The position numbers and the translations under genes were made by a program. Below, in pieces: positions 1-6,934 of a DNA stretch of 7,135 nucleotides. The stretch is taken from contig JABUTP010000056.1 of assembly GCA_021443625.1 (NCBI GenBank), forward strand, positions 1 through 7,135. The letters run 5' to 3'. The notes below the pieces were generated by a model, which did not search any database, was not told where the DNA came from, and saw only the letters and a list, made by a program, of their open reading frames with translations. Each line of letters begins with the position of its first letter. Within the stretch, counting starts at the first letter, position 1. This DNA is from Bacteroidales bacterium. GTDB taxonomy: Bacteria > Bacteroidota > Bacteroidia > Bacteroidales > UBA932.

Positions 1-12
1 CGTTCGGAAAAA

Positions 13-27
13 CCAAACAAAGTTTGG
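13..27. repeat. Perfect 6-bp inverted repeat over the -33 element
   Basis: CCAAAC (13-18), a 3-base spacer AAA, then GTTTGG (22-27) form a perfect palindrome that contains the TTTG of the proposed -33 element. It could be a small operator, the remains of a terminator for an upstream gene outside the window, or chance. The T-run at 40-44 is too far from the stem for a classic terminator. Confidence 0.35.
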
Positions 28-54
28 CGTTTCGCTCACTTTTTCGTACCTTTA
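23..54 (+). promoter_or_regulatory. Probable Bacteroidetes-type promoter for the serC operon
   Basis: TTTG at 23-26 fits the -33 element and TACCTTTA at 47-54 fits the -7 element TAnnTTTG in seven of eight positions. The 20-nt spacer is what the Bacteroidetes primary sigma factor prefers. Transcription would start near 58-61, giving a leader of about 35 bases before serC. The match is seen directly; the assignment rests on the known consensus, and activity is inferred. Confidence 0.6.
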
Positions 55-77
55 AGCCCTTAAATTACATAAGGGTT
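55..77 (+). other. Leader hairpin before serC
   Basis: Bases 55-62 can pair with 70-77 (six Watson-Crick pairs next to the loop, one G-U, one outer A-U) around a 7-base loop, 63-69. It lies at or just after the predicted transcription start, so it may form at the 5' end of the mRNA, where such hairpins can affect stability. No riboswitch or attenuator architecture is visible. It is AT-rich and may be weak. Confidence 0.3.
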
Positions 78-94
78 AGATTTACTCAAAAGAT

Positions 95-1168
95 ATGAAA
101 AAAGCTTACAATTTCAACGCTGGGCCTTGCGTTCTGCCCAAGGCAGCAATTGATTCCGCCATTGAAGCCCTCAAGGATTTCAAAGGAACCGGAATGTCGG
201 TAATAGAAGTTTCCCACCGCAGCAAGGAGTGGGATGCAGTGATGGACGAGTGCCGTTCTTTGTGGAAAGAACTGCTGAACATCCCCGACACCCACGAAGT
301 CCTGTTCCTCGGAGGCGGAGCATCAATGCAGTTCCTGTATGTTCCGATGAACTTTTTGGAGAACAAAGGTGCATATCTCGAAACCGGCGTTTGGGCCAAG
401 AAGGCTCTCAAGGAGGCCAAAGGTCTGGGCAACGCAGTGTGCGTGGCCTCGTCTGCAGACAAGGTTTACAACTACATCCCCAAGGGATTTGAAATACCCG
501 CCGATGCGGACTATTTCCACATAACAACCAACAACACCATCTACGGAACCGAAATCCGCGAGGACCTCGACTCTCCCGTACCCCTCATTGCCGATATGTC
601 TTCCGACATTATGAGCCGTCCGGTGGATGTCAGCAAATATGCCCTCATTTACGGCGGTGCGCAGAAGAATGTGGGTCCCGCCGGCGTCGCTTTCGCCATT
701 GTCCGCAAGGACGCTCTCGGAAAAGTGAGCCGCTACATCCCCACGATGCTTGACTACCGCACCCACATCGACGGACTTTCGATGTTCAACACCCCTCCGG
801 TATTCTCAATCTACGTCATGACCGAAACCCTCCGCTGGCTTAAAGGAATCGGCGGTGTCGAGGCCATCAACAAGATCAACGTCCAGAAGGCCCAGATGCT
901 TTACGACGAGATTGACCGCAACTCCCTCTTCGTGGGAACCGCAGCCAAAGAAGACCGCTCCATAATGAACGTATGCTTCGTTCCCGCTCCCGGCAAGGAG
1001 AATCTCCAGGACGAATTCCTCGAGTTTGCCAAAGGCCGCGGAATGGTCGGCATCAAAGGCCACCGTTCGGTGGGAGGATTCAGGGCATCCATCTACAACG
1101 CCTGCCCCGTAGAGGCCGTGGAGGCCTTGATTGCCTGCATGCAGGACTTTGAAAAATTACACAAATAG
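95..1168 (+). CDS. serC: Phosphoserine aminotransferase SerC
   Basis: This is a cytosolic PLP enzyme that moves the amino group of glutamate to 3-phosphohydroxypyruvate, giving O-phospho-L-serine. The family also acts on the analogous phosphorylated intermediate of pyridoxal phosphate synthesis. The 357-residue protein is close to the usual length of about 360. It opens with the family signature FNAGPCVLP (7-15). SHRSKE (40-45) supplies a phosphate-binding His-Arg, and GGGAS (73-77) and W100 fit the cofactor pocket. D167 in LIADMSSD would contact the pyridine nitrogen, and K191 in [11 protein letters not shown] is the Schiff-base lysine. GHRSVGGFR (322-330) holds the C-terminal substrate-binding His and Arg. 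The ATG at 95 places this N-terminus correctly; the upstream bases AACTCAAAAGAT-like are A-rich with no Shine-Dalgarno, as usual in Bacteroidota. It is the first gene after the predicted promoter, and serA follows after 40 bases. No key residue is missing. Confidence 0.97.
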   Translation: MKKAYNFNAGPCVLPKAAIDSAIEALKDFKGTGMSVIEVSHRSKEWDAVMDECRSLWKELLNIPDTHEVLFLGGGASMQFLYVPMNFLENKGAYLETGVWAKKALKEAKGLGNAVCVASSADKVYNYIPKGFEIPADADYFHITTNNTIYGTEIREDLDSPVPLIADMSSDIMSRPVDVSKYALIYGGAQKNVGPAGVAFAIVRKDALGKVSRYIPTMLDYRTHIDGLSMFNTPPVFSIYVMTETLRWLKGIGGVEAINKINVQKAQMLYDEIDRNSLFVGTAAKEDRSIMNVCFVPAPGKENLQDEFLEFAKGRGMVGIKGHRSVGGFRASIYNACPVEAVEALIACMQDFEKLHK

Positions 1169-1208
1169 GGAGCCGCAAAGAGGTTCCATCCAAAGAAATA
1201 CCATTGAA

Positions 1209-2132
1209 ATGAACGTTTTAGTCGCAACCGAAAAGCCTTTTGCAGCAGCTGCCGTAAACGGCATAAGAGAAATTGTCGAAGGGGCCGGACACACCCTCTC
1301 CCTTCTTGAGAAATATACCGAAAAAGAGCAGTTGCTCAAGGCCGTTGCAGATGCAGACGCGCTGATAGTCCGCTCCGACAAAGTGACCGCGGAAGTTGTC
1401 GCCGCAGCTCCCAATCTCAAAATTGTGGTTAGGGCCGGCGCCGGCTTCGACAACCTCGACCTCGAGGCCTGCTCCGCAGCCAGAATCGTGGCCATGAACA
1501 CCCCCGGGCAGAATTCCAATGCCGTTGCCGAACTTGCCATCGCGATGATGATTTATATGAGCCGCGGTCAGTTCACCCCCGCCACCGGATGCGAAATCCA
1601 GGGCAAGAAGGTGGGAATCCAGGCCTTCGGCAATGTCGGACGTCTCGTAGGCAGGAAAGCCGAGGCGATGGGAATGTCGGTGATGGCCATCGACCCCTTC
1701 ATCCCCGCCGAAAAGATCAAGGAAATGGGAGCCGAGCCCGCCGCTTCGCTCGAAGATTTGTATTCGAAATGCGATTTCGTGTCGGTACATATTCCCGCCA
1801 CTCCCGAGACCATCGGTTCCATAGGTTATGACCTCGTGAGCAAAATGCCCAAGGGAGGCGTTCTGGTCAACACCGCGCGCAAGGAAGTCATTGACGAAGA
1901 AGGTCTGCTCAAAGCCCTCACAGAGAGGCCCGACCTCAAATACGTCACCGACATCGCTCCGGACCGCATTGCCGAGTTCCAGGAGAAATGCGCCCTCCGC
2001 TTCTTCGCCACTCCCAAGAAGATGGGCGCCCAGACAGCTGAGGCCAACATCAATGCCGGCCTTGCCGCCGCCCGACAGATTTGCGGTTTCTTTGCAGACG
2101 GTTGCACCAAGTTCCAACTCAACAAGTTCTAA
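1209..2132 (+). CDS. serA: D-3-phosphoglycerate dehydrogenase, short ACT-less form with Lys at the His site
   Basis: It should oxidise 3-phosphoglycerate to 3-phosphohydroxypyruvate with NAD+, the first step of serine synthesis. The protein has 307 residues and the D-2-hydroxyacid dehydrogenase fold: an N-terminal substrate domain with VRAGAGFDN (74-82), then a Rossmann domain whose loop reads AFGNVG (139-144), with Ala in place of the first Gly of GxGxxG, and D162 after it for the NAD ribose. The catalytic Arg is R224 in NTARKEVID. The usual TPHxGxxT motif reads TPKKMGAQT (268-276), so Lys replaces the catalytic His, and the usual DVFExEP stretch reads DIAPDRIAEF. The protein ends just after the catalytic fold, with no ACT domain for serine feedback. 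I believe such enzymes are known as Lys-type short PGDHs (type IIIK). I chose the ATG at 1209 because MNVLVATEKPF is the expected start; an in-frame ATG at 1131 lies inside serC and adds 26 unlikely residues. Confidence 0.93.
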   Translation: MNVLVATEKPFAAAAVNGIREIVEGAGHTLSLLEKYTEKEQLLKAVADADALIVRSDKVTAEVVAAAPNLKIVVRAGAGFDNLDLEACSAARIVAMNTPGQNSNAVAELAIAMMIYMSRGQFTPATGCEIQGKKVGIQAFGNVGRLVGRKAEAMGMSVMAIDPFIPAEKIKEMGAEPAASLEDLYSKCDFVSVHIPATPETIGSIGYDLVSKMPKGGVLVNTARKEVIDEEGLLKALTERPDLKYVTDIAPDRIAEFQEKCALRFFATPKKMGAQTAEANINAGLAAARQICGFFADGCTKFQLNKF

Positions 2133-2134
2133 CA

Positions 2135-3373
2135 ATGGTCAAGGTCAAACCTTTTGCGGCTCTCCGCCCTCCCAAATCAATGGTAAAGGAGGTTGCCTCC
2201 CGCCCCTATGACGTGCTTAACTCTGCAGAGGCCAAGGCGGAAGCTGGCGAGAAATCGCTGCTGCACATCATAAAGCCCGAAATCGACTTTGACCCCATAG
2301 CCGACGAACACGCACCCGAGGTCTATGACAAAGCCGTTGAGAATTTCGCCCTCTGGCAGAAGAACGGTTGGCTCGCAAGGGATTCCAAAGAAAACTACTA
2401 TGTCTATGCCCAGACAATGGAGGGGCGCACCCAGTACGGGCTTGTAGTTTGCGCCAACGTGGAGGACTACCTCAAAGGCACCATAAAGAAACACGAACTT
2501 ACCCGCAAGGACAAGGAGGAAGACCGGATGAAGCATGTGCGCGCCCAGAGCGCCAACCTCGAGCCGGTTTTCTTTGCATACAGGGACAACGACACCATCA
2601 ACTCCATTGTTTCCAAGGTTACCGCCCTCCCCGCGGAGTATGATTTCGTGGCCGAAGACGGCTTCGGGCACCATTTCTGGGTGGTTGACAATCCGGCTGA
2701 CATAGAAGCCATCACCGCCACCTTTGCCGGCATAGACGCATTTTACATCGCAGATGGTCACCATCGCACTGCCGCAGCCGCATTGGTCGGAGCAGAAAGG
2801 ATGCGCAACAATCCGGGCCACAACGGAACCGAGGAGTACAACTGGTTCATGGCCGTAGTATTCCCCGAAAGCCATCTCCGCATCATCGACTACAACCGCG
2901 TGGTCAAGGATCTCGGAGGTCTCTCATCTCAGGAGTTCATCAATGCCCTGGGCAAGGACTTCGTGGTGGAATACAAAGGCGAAGGCCAGCCCTACCGTCC
3001 CTCAAATCTTCACAACTTCTCGATGTATCTCGACGGCGGATGGTATTCGCTCACCGCCCGCGAAGGGACTTTCAACGACAGTGACCCCGTGGGAGTGCTT
3101 GACGTGACCATCCTCTCCAATCTGGTACTCGACCGCATTTTGGGCATTAAGGACCTCCGCACCGACCGCCGCATCGATTTTGTAGGCGGCATCCGCGGCC
3201 TGGGCGAACTTTCCCGCAGGGTTGACAGCGGGGAGATGAAGGTCGCATTCGCCCTCTATCCTGTTTCGATGAAGCAGCTTATGGACATTGCCGACTCGGG
3301 CAACATAATGCCGCCCAAGACCACCTGGTTCGAGCCGAAGCTCCGCAGCGGCATCACCATCCACACATTCTGA
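2135..3373 (+). CDS. DUF1015 family protein, possible serine/phosphoserine enzyme
   Basis: A 412-residue soluble protein that I recognise as DUF1015 (PF06245); its function is not firmly known to me. Recognisable parts are the start MVKVKPFAALRPPK, RPYDV (23-27), the charged block KGTIKKHELTRKDKEEDR (114-131) followed by HVRAQSANLEP, the motif ADGHHRTAAA (206-215) and RIIDYNRVV in the C-terminal half. There is no signal peptide or membrane segment. DGHHR resembles the core motif of ParB/Srx-fold proteins, including the free-serine kinases SerK and SbnI. The gene begins two bases after the serA stop, so it is almost certainly co-transcribed and perhaps translationally coupled. With no serB in the window, a role at the phosphoserine-serine step is a reasonable hypothesis, but the link is inferred from context and one motif. 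The start at 2135 matches the family's N-terminus; an in-frame ATG at 2081 overlaps serA and adds 18 residues of doubtful sequence. Confidence 0.85.
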   Translation: MVKVKPFAALRPPKSMVKEVASRPYDVLNSAEAKAEAGEKSLLHIIKPEIDFDPIADEHAPEVYDKAVENFALWQKNGWLARDSKENYYVYAQTMEGRTQYGLVVCANVEDYLKGTIKKHELTRKDKEEDRMKHVRAQSANLEPVFFAYRDNDTINSIVSKVTALPAEYDFVAEDGFGHHFWVVDNPADIEAITATFAGIDAFYIADGHHRTAAAALVGAERMRNNPGHNGTEEYNWFMAVVFPESHLRIIDYNRVVKDLGGLSSQEFINALGKDFVVEYKGEGQPYRPSNLHNFSMYLDGGWYSLTAREGTFNDSDPVGVLDVTILSNLVLDRILGIKDLRTDRRIDFVGGIRGLGELSRRVDSGEMKVAFALYPVSMKQLMDIADSGNIMPPKTTWFEPKLRSGITIHTF

Positions 3374-3403
3374 TATTTTTTATAATTCAAATACTGTTAA
3401 ACC

Positions 3404-4720
3404 ATGAGTAAAGAAAACAAAAACGGCAAAATCATCGCCATCATCACCATGATGTTCCTCTATGCGATGATTTCATTTGTAACCAACCTGGCAGCCCCTA
3501 TCGGCAATGTCTGGAAGGCCCAGCCGGGTATCGACGGCAGCAACACCCTCGGAATGATGGGTAATATGATGAACTTCCTGGCGTACCTCTTTATGGGTAT
3601 CCCCGCCGGCAAGATGCTCCTCAAGCGCGGTTATAAGAACACGGCGCTCATCGCCATTGTCGTAGGTTTCGTGGGCATAGGCGTTCAGTTCCTCAGCGGA
3701 CAGCTGAATCTCGGCACCATCGGCAGCGTTCCCGCCGCATTCTTCGTGTATCTTCTCGGCGCATTCATTGCAGGTTTTTGCGTATGTATGCTCAATACCG
3801 TGGTCAACCCGATGCTCAACACCATCGGCGGAGGCGGAAACAAAGGCAACCAGCTCAATATGGTGGGCGGTTCCCTCAACTCTCTGGCCGGCACCATCAC
3901 CCCTATGTTCGTGGGTGCCCTCATCGGTGAAGTAAGCAAGAATACCGCCCTTGCAGACGTAAACCCCGTGCTTTTCATCGCAATGGGCGTGTTTGCAGCG
4001 GCTTTCATCATCCTCTTCTTCATCCCCATCGCCAACCCCGACAACACTGACGCCAGCACCGTTTACGAGCATTCTCCCTGGAGTTTCCGTCATTTCGTGC
4101 TCGGTACCATAGCCATCTTCATCTATGTGGGTGTGGAAGTGGGTATCCCCGGAACCCTCAACTTCTTCCTCTCCGACAAGGTTAACGGAGCAGGTTCGAT
4201 GTTCGAAAACGCTGCAGCCATCGCCGGTTTCGTAACCGGAACATACTGGTTCATGATGCTCATCGGCCGTCTCATCGGTTCCTCCATCAGCGGAAAGGTA
4301 TCGAGCAAGGTATTGCTCACCGTGGTTTCGTGCGCCGGTATCGCCCTCATCCTCACCGCAATGTTCCTCCCGAAGGAAATCACCACCAAGATGCCCGTAT
4401 TCACAGGTTCATCTTTCGGCATCATTGACGTACCCCTCTTCGCGATGCTTTTCGTACTCTGCGGTCTCTGCACCTCAGTAATGTGGACCAGCATCTTCAA
4501 CCTTGCCGTTGAAGGTCTCGGCAAATACACTGCCCTTGCTTCCGGAATCTTCATGATGATGGTTGTAGGTGGTGGTGTGCTCCCCCTCATCCAGAACTTC
4601 ATCGCAGACAAGGCCGGCTATATGGTTTCGTACATTGTTCCCGTCCTCGGTCTCTCATACCTGTTGTTCTATGCCCTTGCAGGCCACAAGAACGTCAACA
4701 AAGACATCCCTGTAGAATAA
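3404..4720 (+). CDS. MFS sugar transporter, FHS (fucose/glucose-galactose permease)-like
   Basis: A 438-residue inner-membrane protein with about 12 hydrophobic segments, roughly at residues 9-33, 48-68, 78-98, 108-132, 150-175, 186-210, 228-256, 268-292, 302-322, 340-362, 376-396 and 406-427. It most resembles the FHS branch of the major facilitator superfamily (FucP, GluP, NagP), which imports hexoses with protons or cations. Supporting motifs are the first cytoplasmic loop GKMLLKRGYKNT (69-80), its echo GRLIGSSISGKVSSK (288-302), the Asn/Gly-rich stretch NQLNMVGGSLNSLAGTITP (149-167) and YVGVEVGIPGTLNFF (241-255). The ROK kinase gene starts 12 bases downstream, which favours a sugar that is phosphorylated after entry, such as glucose; the exact substrate cannot be read from the sequence. 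The AT-rich 30-base gap from the DUF1015 gene contains no promoter with both elements, so read-through from the ser genes is likely. Confidence 0.85.
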   Translation: MSKENKNGKIIAIITMMFLYAMISFVTNLAAPIGNVWKAQPGIDGSNTLGMMGNMMNFLAYLFMGIPAGKMLLKRGYKNTALIAIVVGFVGIGVQFLSGQLNLGTIGSVPAAFFVYLLGAFIAGFCVCMLNTVVNPMLNTIGGGGNKGNQLNMVGGSLNSLAGTITPMFVGALIGEVSKNTALADVNPVLFIAMGVFAAAFIILFFIPIANPDNTDASTVYEHSPWSFRHFVLGTIAIFIYVGVEVGIPGTLNFFLSDKVNGAGSMFENAAAIAGFVTGTYWFMMLIGRLIGSSISGKVSSKVLLTVVSCAGIALILTAMFLPKEITTKMPVFTGSSFGIIDVPLFAMLFVLCGLCTSVMWTSIFNLAVEGLGKYTALASGIFMMMVVGGGVLPLIQNFIADKAGYMVSYIVPVLGLSYLLFYALAGHKNVNKDIPVE

Positions 4721-4732
4721 ACACACAATTAT

Positions 4733-5695
4733 ATGGTTGAAGCAATGAAAAATTATGTGGTCGGAGTCGATATCGGAGGTCAGACCACCAAAATAGGCAT
4801 AGTGGACCGCAGCGGTGCCATTGTAGCCCAGACAGTAATCACTTCCAAGTACAATGCCGACGAAGGTGAAAAATTCATGGATTCGGTGTGCGAAGCCATC
4901 TGCGACCTTGCAAAGGGCGTTGGATTCGACCAGATTCACGGTGTGGGCATCGGTGCTCCCAACGGAAATTACTACACCGGAAGCATCGCCTTTGCCCCCA
5001 ACCTCCCCTGGGCCAAGAACCAGTCGGTCCCTTTGAAGGCATATATGGAGGATAAACTCGGCATTCCCGTGACGCTGACCAACGATGCAAATGCGGCTGC
5101 AGTGGGAGAAATGACCTACGGTGCCGCCCGCGGAATGAAGAACTTCATTATGATTACTCTGGGAACGGGTGTAGGCAGCGGCATTATCGTAAACGGTGAA
5201 TTGGTATATGGACACGATGGTTTTGCCGGCGAACTCGGACATACCATCGCAGTGCGCCACAACGGTCGCCAGTGCGGTTGCGGCCGCAACGGCTGTCTTG
5301 AAGCTTATGCTTCGGCCATCGGCGTAGCCCGTACCGCCCGAGAATGGCTCGGCAGCGGCAAATACGAAGACAGTCTGTTGTCAGACATAGAGGAAATCAC
5401 CTCTAAGGACGTTTACGAGGCCGCAGTCAAGGGTGACAAACTCGCCATTGACGTATTCAACTTCACAGGCACTCTCCTGGGACGCCAGTTTGCCGATTTC
5501 GTGGCATTCAGCGCTCCCGAAGCGATAGTGGTCTTCGGAGGTCTGGCCCGCGCCGGCGAATTCATCTTCAAGCCCATAAAGGAGTCAATGGAAGCCAACC
5601 TGCTTACCATCTGGAAGGACAAGGTTGCTGTTATTCCGTCTGCCCTTAAAGAGTCGGATGCGGCCATCCTCGGTGCCAGCGCCCTTGCCTGGTAA
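4733..5695 (+). CDS. ROK-family sugar kinase (glucokinase-like)
   Basis: A 320-residue cytosolic kinase that should phosphorylate a hexose, probably glucose, with ATP. The N-terminal phosphate loop is DIGGQTTK (13-20). The catalytic base is D118 in TNDANAAAVGE. ITLGTGVGSGI begins the second lobe. GELGH (166-170) gives the sugar-contacting Glu and the zinc-binding His, followed by the ROK zinc motif CGCGRNGCLE (181-190) with C181, C183 and C188. VVFGGLA lies in the C-terminal nucleotide region. All catalytic and zinc residues expected of ROK enzymes are present; the phosphate loop has Gln where Thr is more usual. Bacteroides fragilis RokA is a characterised broad-specificity ROK hexokinase, but I cannot tell whether this is its orthologue. 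Pairing with the transporter 12 bases upstream supports uptake followed by phosphorylation. The start may instead be the ATG at 4745 (MKNYVVGVDIGG), which would remove four residues and fits the usual N-terminus equally well. Confidence 0.92.
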   Translation: MVEAMKNYVVGVDIGGQTTKIGIVDRSGAIVAQTVITSKYNADEGEKFMDSVCEAICDLAKGVGFDQIHGVGIGAPNGNYYTGSIAFAPNLPWAKNQSVPLKAYMEDKLGIPVTLTNDANAAAVGEMTYGAARGMKNFIMITLGTGVGSGIIVNGELVYGHDGFAGELGHTIAVRHNGRQCGCGRNGCLEAYASAIGVARTAREWLGSGKYEDSLLSDIEEITSKDVYEAAVKGDKLAIDVFNFTGTLLGRQFADFVAFSAPEAIVVFGGLARAGEFIFKPIKESMEANLLTIWKDKVAVIPSALKESDAAILGASALAW

Positions 5696-5739
5696 CATAT
5701 ATCGAATCATATTTTCAAACACGTTATAAAATCAAAAAA

Positions 5740-6855
5740 ATGAAAAAAGCATTTATTGCACTGACTGCAATTCTCGCTCTTGCCGCTTGCGGTGAGAAAA
5801 ACTGCGAGGTAGAGGGAACCATCACCCCTACCGACATGACTCAGGACGCCGTAATTCTCGTTACCGGCGGCGGTGAAACTGTGGACACCCTCCAGATCGT
5901 TGACGGCAAATTCTCTTACACCTGCCCCGCAGACGTAACCGTTGCCAAGACCGTAAGACTCGTGACTCCCGACAAGAGGCGCAACCCTTATCAGGCTCTG
6001 TTCATTGCCGAAGCCGGCAAAATCGCTATCAATCTTGACTCTGCGCAGGTTGTAGGTGGCAAACTCAACGCCGCCCTCACCGACTACAAAGCTGCCGAAG
6101 AAGGCGCTTACAGCGAGTACATGGCCAAGTATAAGGAACTTTCCGCAGCTCTGCCCGAAAGAGGCACCGAAGAATGGAAAGCTGCCAGGGAGAAAATGAA
6201 TGAGGAACTTACCCCTTACATCGACGCCGCCAAAGCCAAAGTCAGCGAACTTTCTGCTGCCGCTTTCGCTGCCAACAAGGACAACGCCGTAGGTCTCCAG
6301 ATTCTCTACAACAAACTCTATGACTTCGAATCAGCCGCCGAGTTTGACGAATTCACCGCCGAGGCTGCCGACTTCATCAAGCAGGACAAACGAGTTGCCA
6401 AATTCCGCGAGACCCTCGTGGCAAGGGACAACACCGCCGAAGGCAAGCCTTTCGTTGACTTCAAGGGTCAGAATGCAGCCGGAGAAGAAGTTGCACTTTC
6501 CGACTATGTAGGCAAAGGCAATATCGTTCTCGTTGACTTCTGGGCATCGTGGTGCGGCCCCTGCCGTGGCGAAATCCCCGGCCTCATCGAGGTCAGCAAG
6601 CAGTTTGCAGGCAAGAACTTCCAGGTTGTAGGTGTTGCCGTCTGGGACAAGAAAGAGGACACCGACAGGGCTATCGCCGAACTCGGAATCCCTTACACCC
6701 AGATTTATGTAGGTGACGACAAGACTCCTACCGACCTCTATGGCATCAACGGCATCCCTCAGATTATGCTCTTCGGAGCTGACGGCACCATCCTCAAGAG
6801 AGAACTCCGCGGAGCCGCCATCCCCGCAGCCATCGAAGAAGCTCTGAACAACTAA
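5740..6855 (+). CDS. Thioredoxin-like (TlpA/ResA-type) lipoprotein with DUF4369-like N-terminus
   Basis: A 371-residue exported protein. Residues 1-17 form a lipoprotein signal: MKK, a hydrophobic core, then lipobox LAAC with C17 as the acylated cysteine. Residues about 20-115 are beta-rich and look like DUF4369, common in Bacteroidota. Residues about 118-220 are Ala/Lys/Glu-rich and probably helical. The C-terminal domain, about 230-371, is an AhpC/TSA-thioredoxin fold with the active site WASWCGPCR (268-276; C272 and C275) and the cis-proline P340 in INGIPQIMLFG. It should act as a thiol-disulfide oxidoreductase anchored on the periplasmic side of an envelope membrane; oxidation or reduction, and its partners, cannot be told from sequence. 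C22 and another Cys in FSYTCPAD are extra cysteines in the N-terminal half. It lies 44 bases after the kinase and just before the terminator, so it may close the operon, though no functional tie to serine or sugar metabolism is evident. Confidence 0.9.
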   Translation: MKKAFIALTAILALAACGEKNCEVEGTITPTDMTQDAVILVTGGGETVDTLQIVDGKFSYTCPADVTVAKTVRLVTPDKRRNPYQALFIAEAGKIAINLDSAQVVGGKLNAALTDYKAAEEGAYSEYMAKYKELSAALPERGTEEWKAAREKMNEELTPYIDAAKAKVSELSAAAFAANKDNAVGLQILYNKLYDFESAAEFDEFTAEAADFIKQDKRVAKFRETLVARDNTAEGKPFVDFKGQNAAGEEVALSDYVGKGNIVLVDFWASWCGPCRGEIPGLIEVSKQFAGKNFQVVGVAVWDKKEDTDRAIAELGIPYTQIYVGDDKTPTDLYGINGIPQIMLFGADGTILKRELRGAAIPAAIEEALNN

Positions 6856-6876
6856 TACCTTCCCATACAACACAAC

Positions 6877-6910
6877 AAAGGCTGACCCGCAACGGTCAGC
6901 CTTTTTGTTT
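6877..6910 (+). terminator. Rho-independent terminator, possibly bidirectional
   Basis: An 11-bp perfect stem, AAAGGCTGACC (6877-6887) with GGTCAGCCTTT (6894-6904), closes a 6-base loop CGCAAC and runs into TTGTTTT. It starts 21 bases after the lipoprotein stop. On the minus strand the stem is followed by a T/G-rich run (GTTGTGTTGT), a weaker tail, so it may also serve the converging gene that ends at 6935. Confidence 0.92.
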
Positions 6911-6934
6911 TCCAATTATCAGTAAATCATTGTA

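Noticed and set aside
1131..1208. Upstream in-frame start for serA inside serC
   Set aside because: It would add 26 residues not expected in the family; MNVLVATEKPF at 1209 is the natural N-terminus.
2081..2134. Upstream in-frame start for the DUF1015 gene inside serA
   Set aside because: The 18 extra residues look like out-of-frame serA sequence; the ATG at 2135 fits the family start and gives a 2-base gap.
1218..2135. Long open frame on the minus strand (305 codons) opposite serA
   Set aside because: It lies wholly opposite a clear serA gene, and its translation is Gly/His/Val-rich with no recognisable motif. Codon-bias shadows of this kind are common in this GC-moderate DNA.
3374..3403. 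Possible separate promoter before the MFS gene (TATTTTTT at 3374)
   Set aside because: It resembles a -7 box in seven of eight bases, but no TTTG lies 19-21 bases upstream, and AT-rich gaps give such matches by chance.
3473..4093. Open frame on the minus strand (206 codons) opposite the MFS gene, and another at 4655-5260 opposite the kinase
   Set aside because: Both are antisense to well-supported genes and their translations show no family features.
5696..5739. Possible promoter before the lipoprotein gene (TATTTTCA at 5710)
   Set aside because: Two mismatches to the -7 box and no TTTG at the right distance upstream; not strong enough to list.
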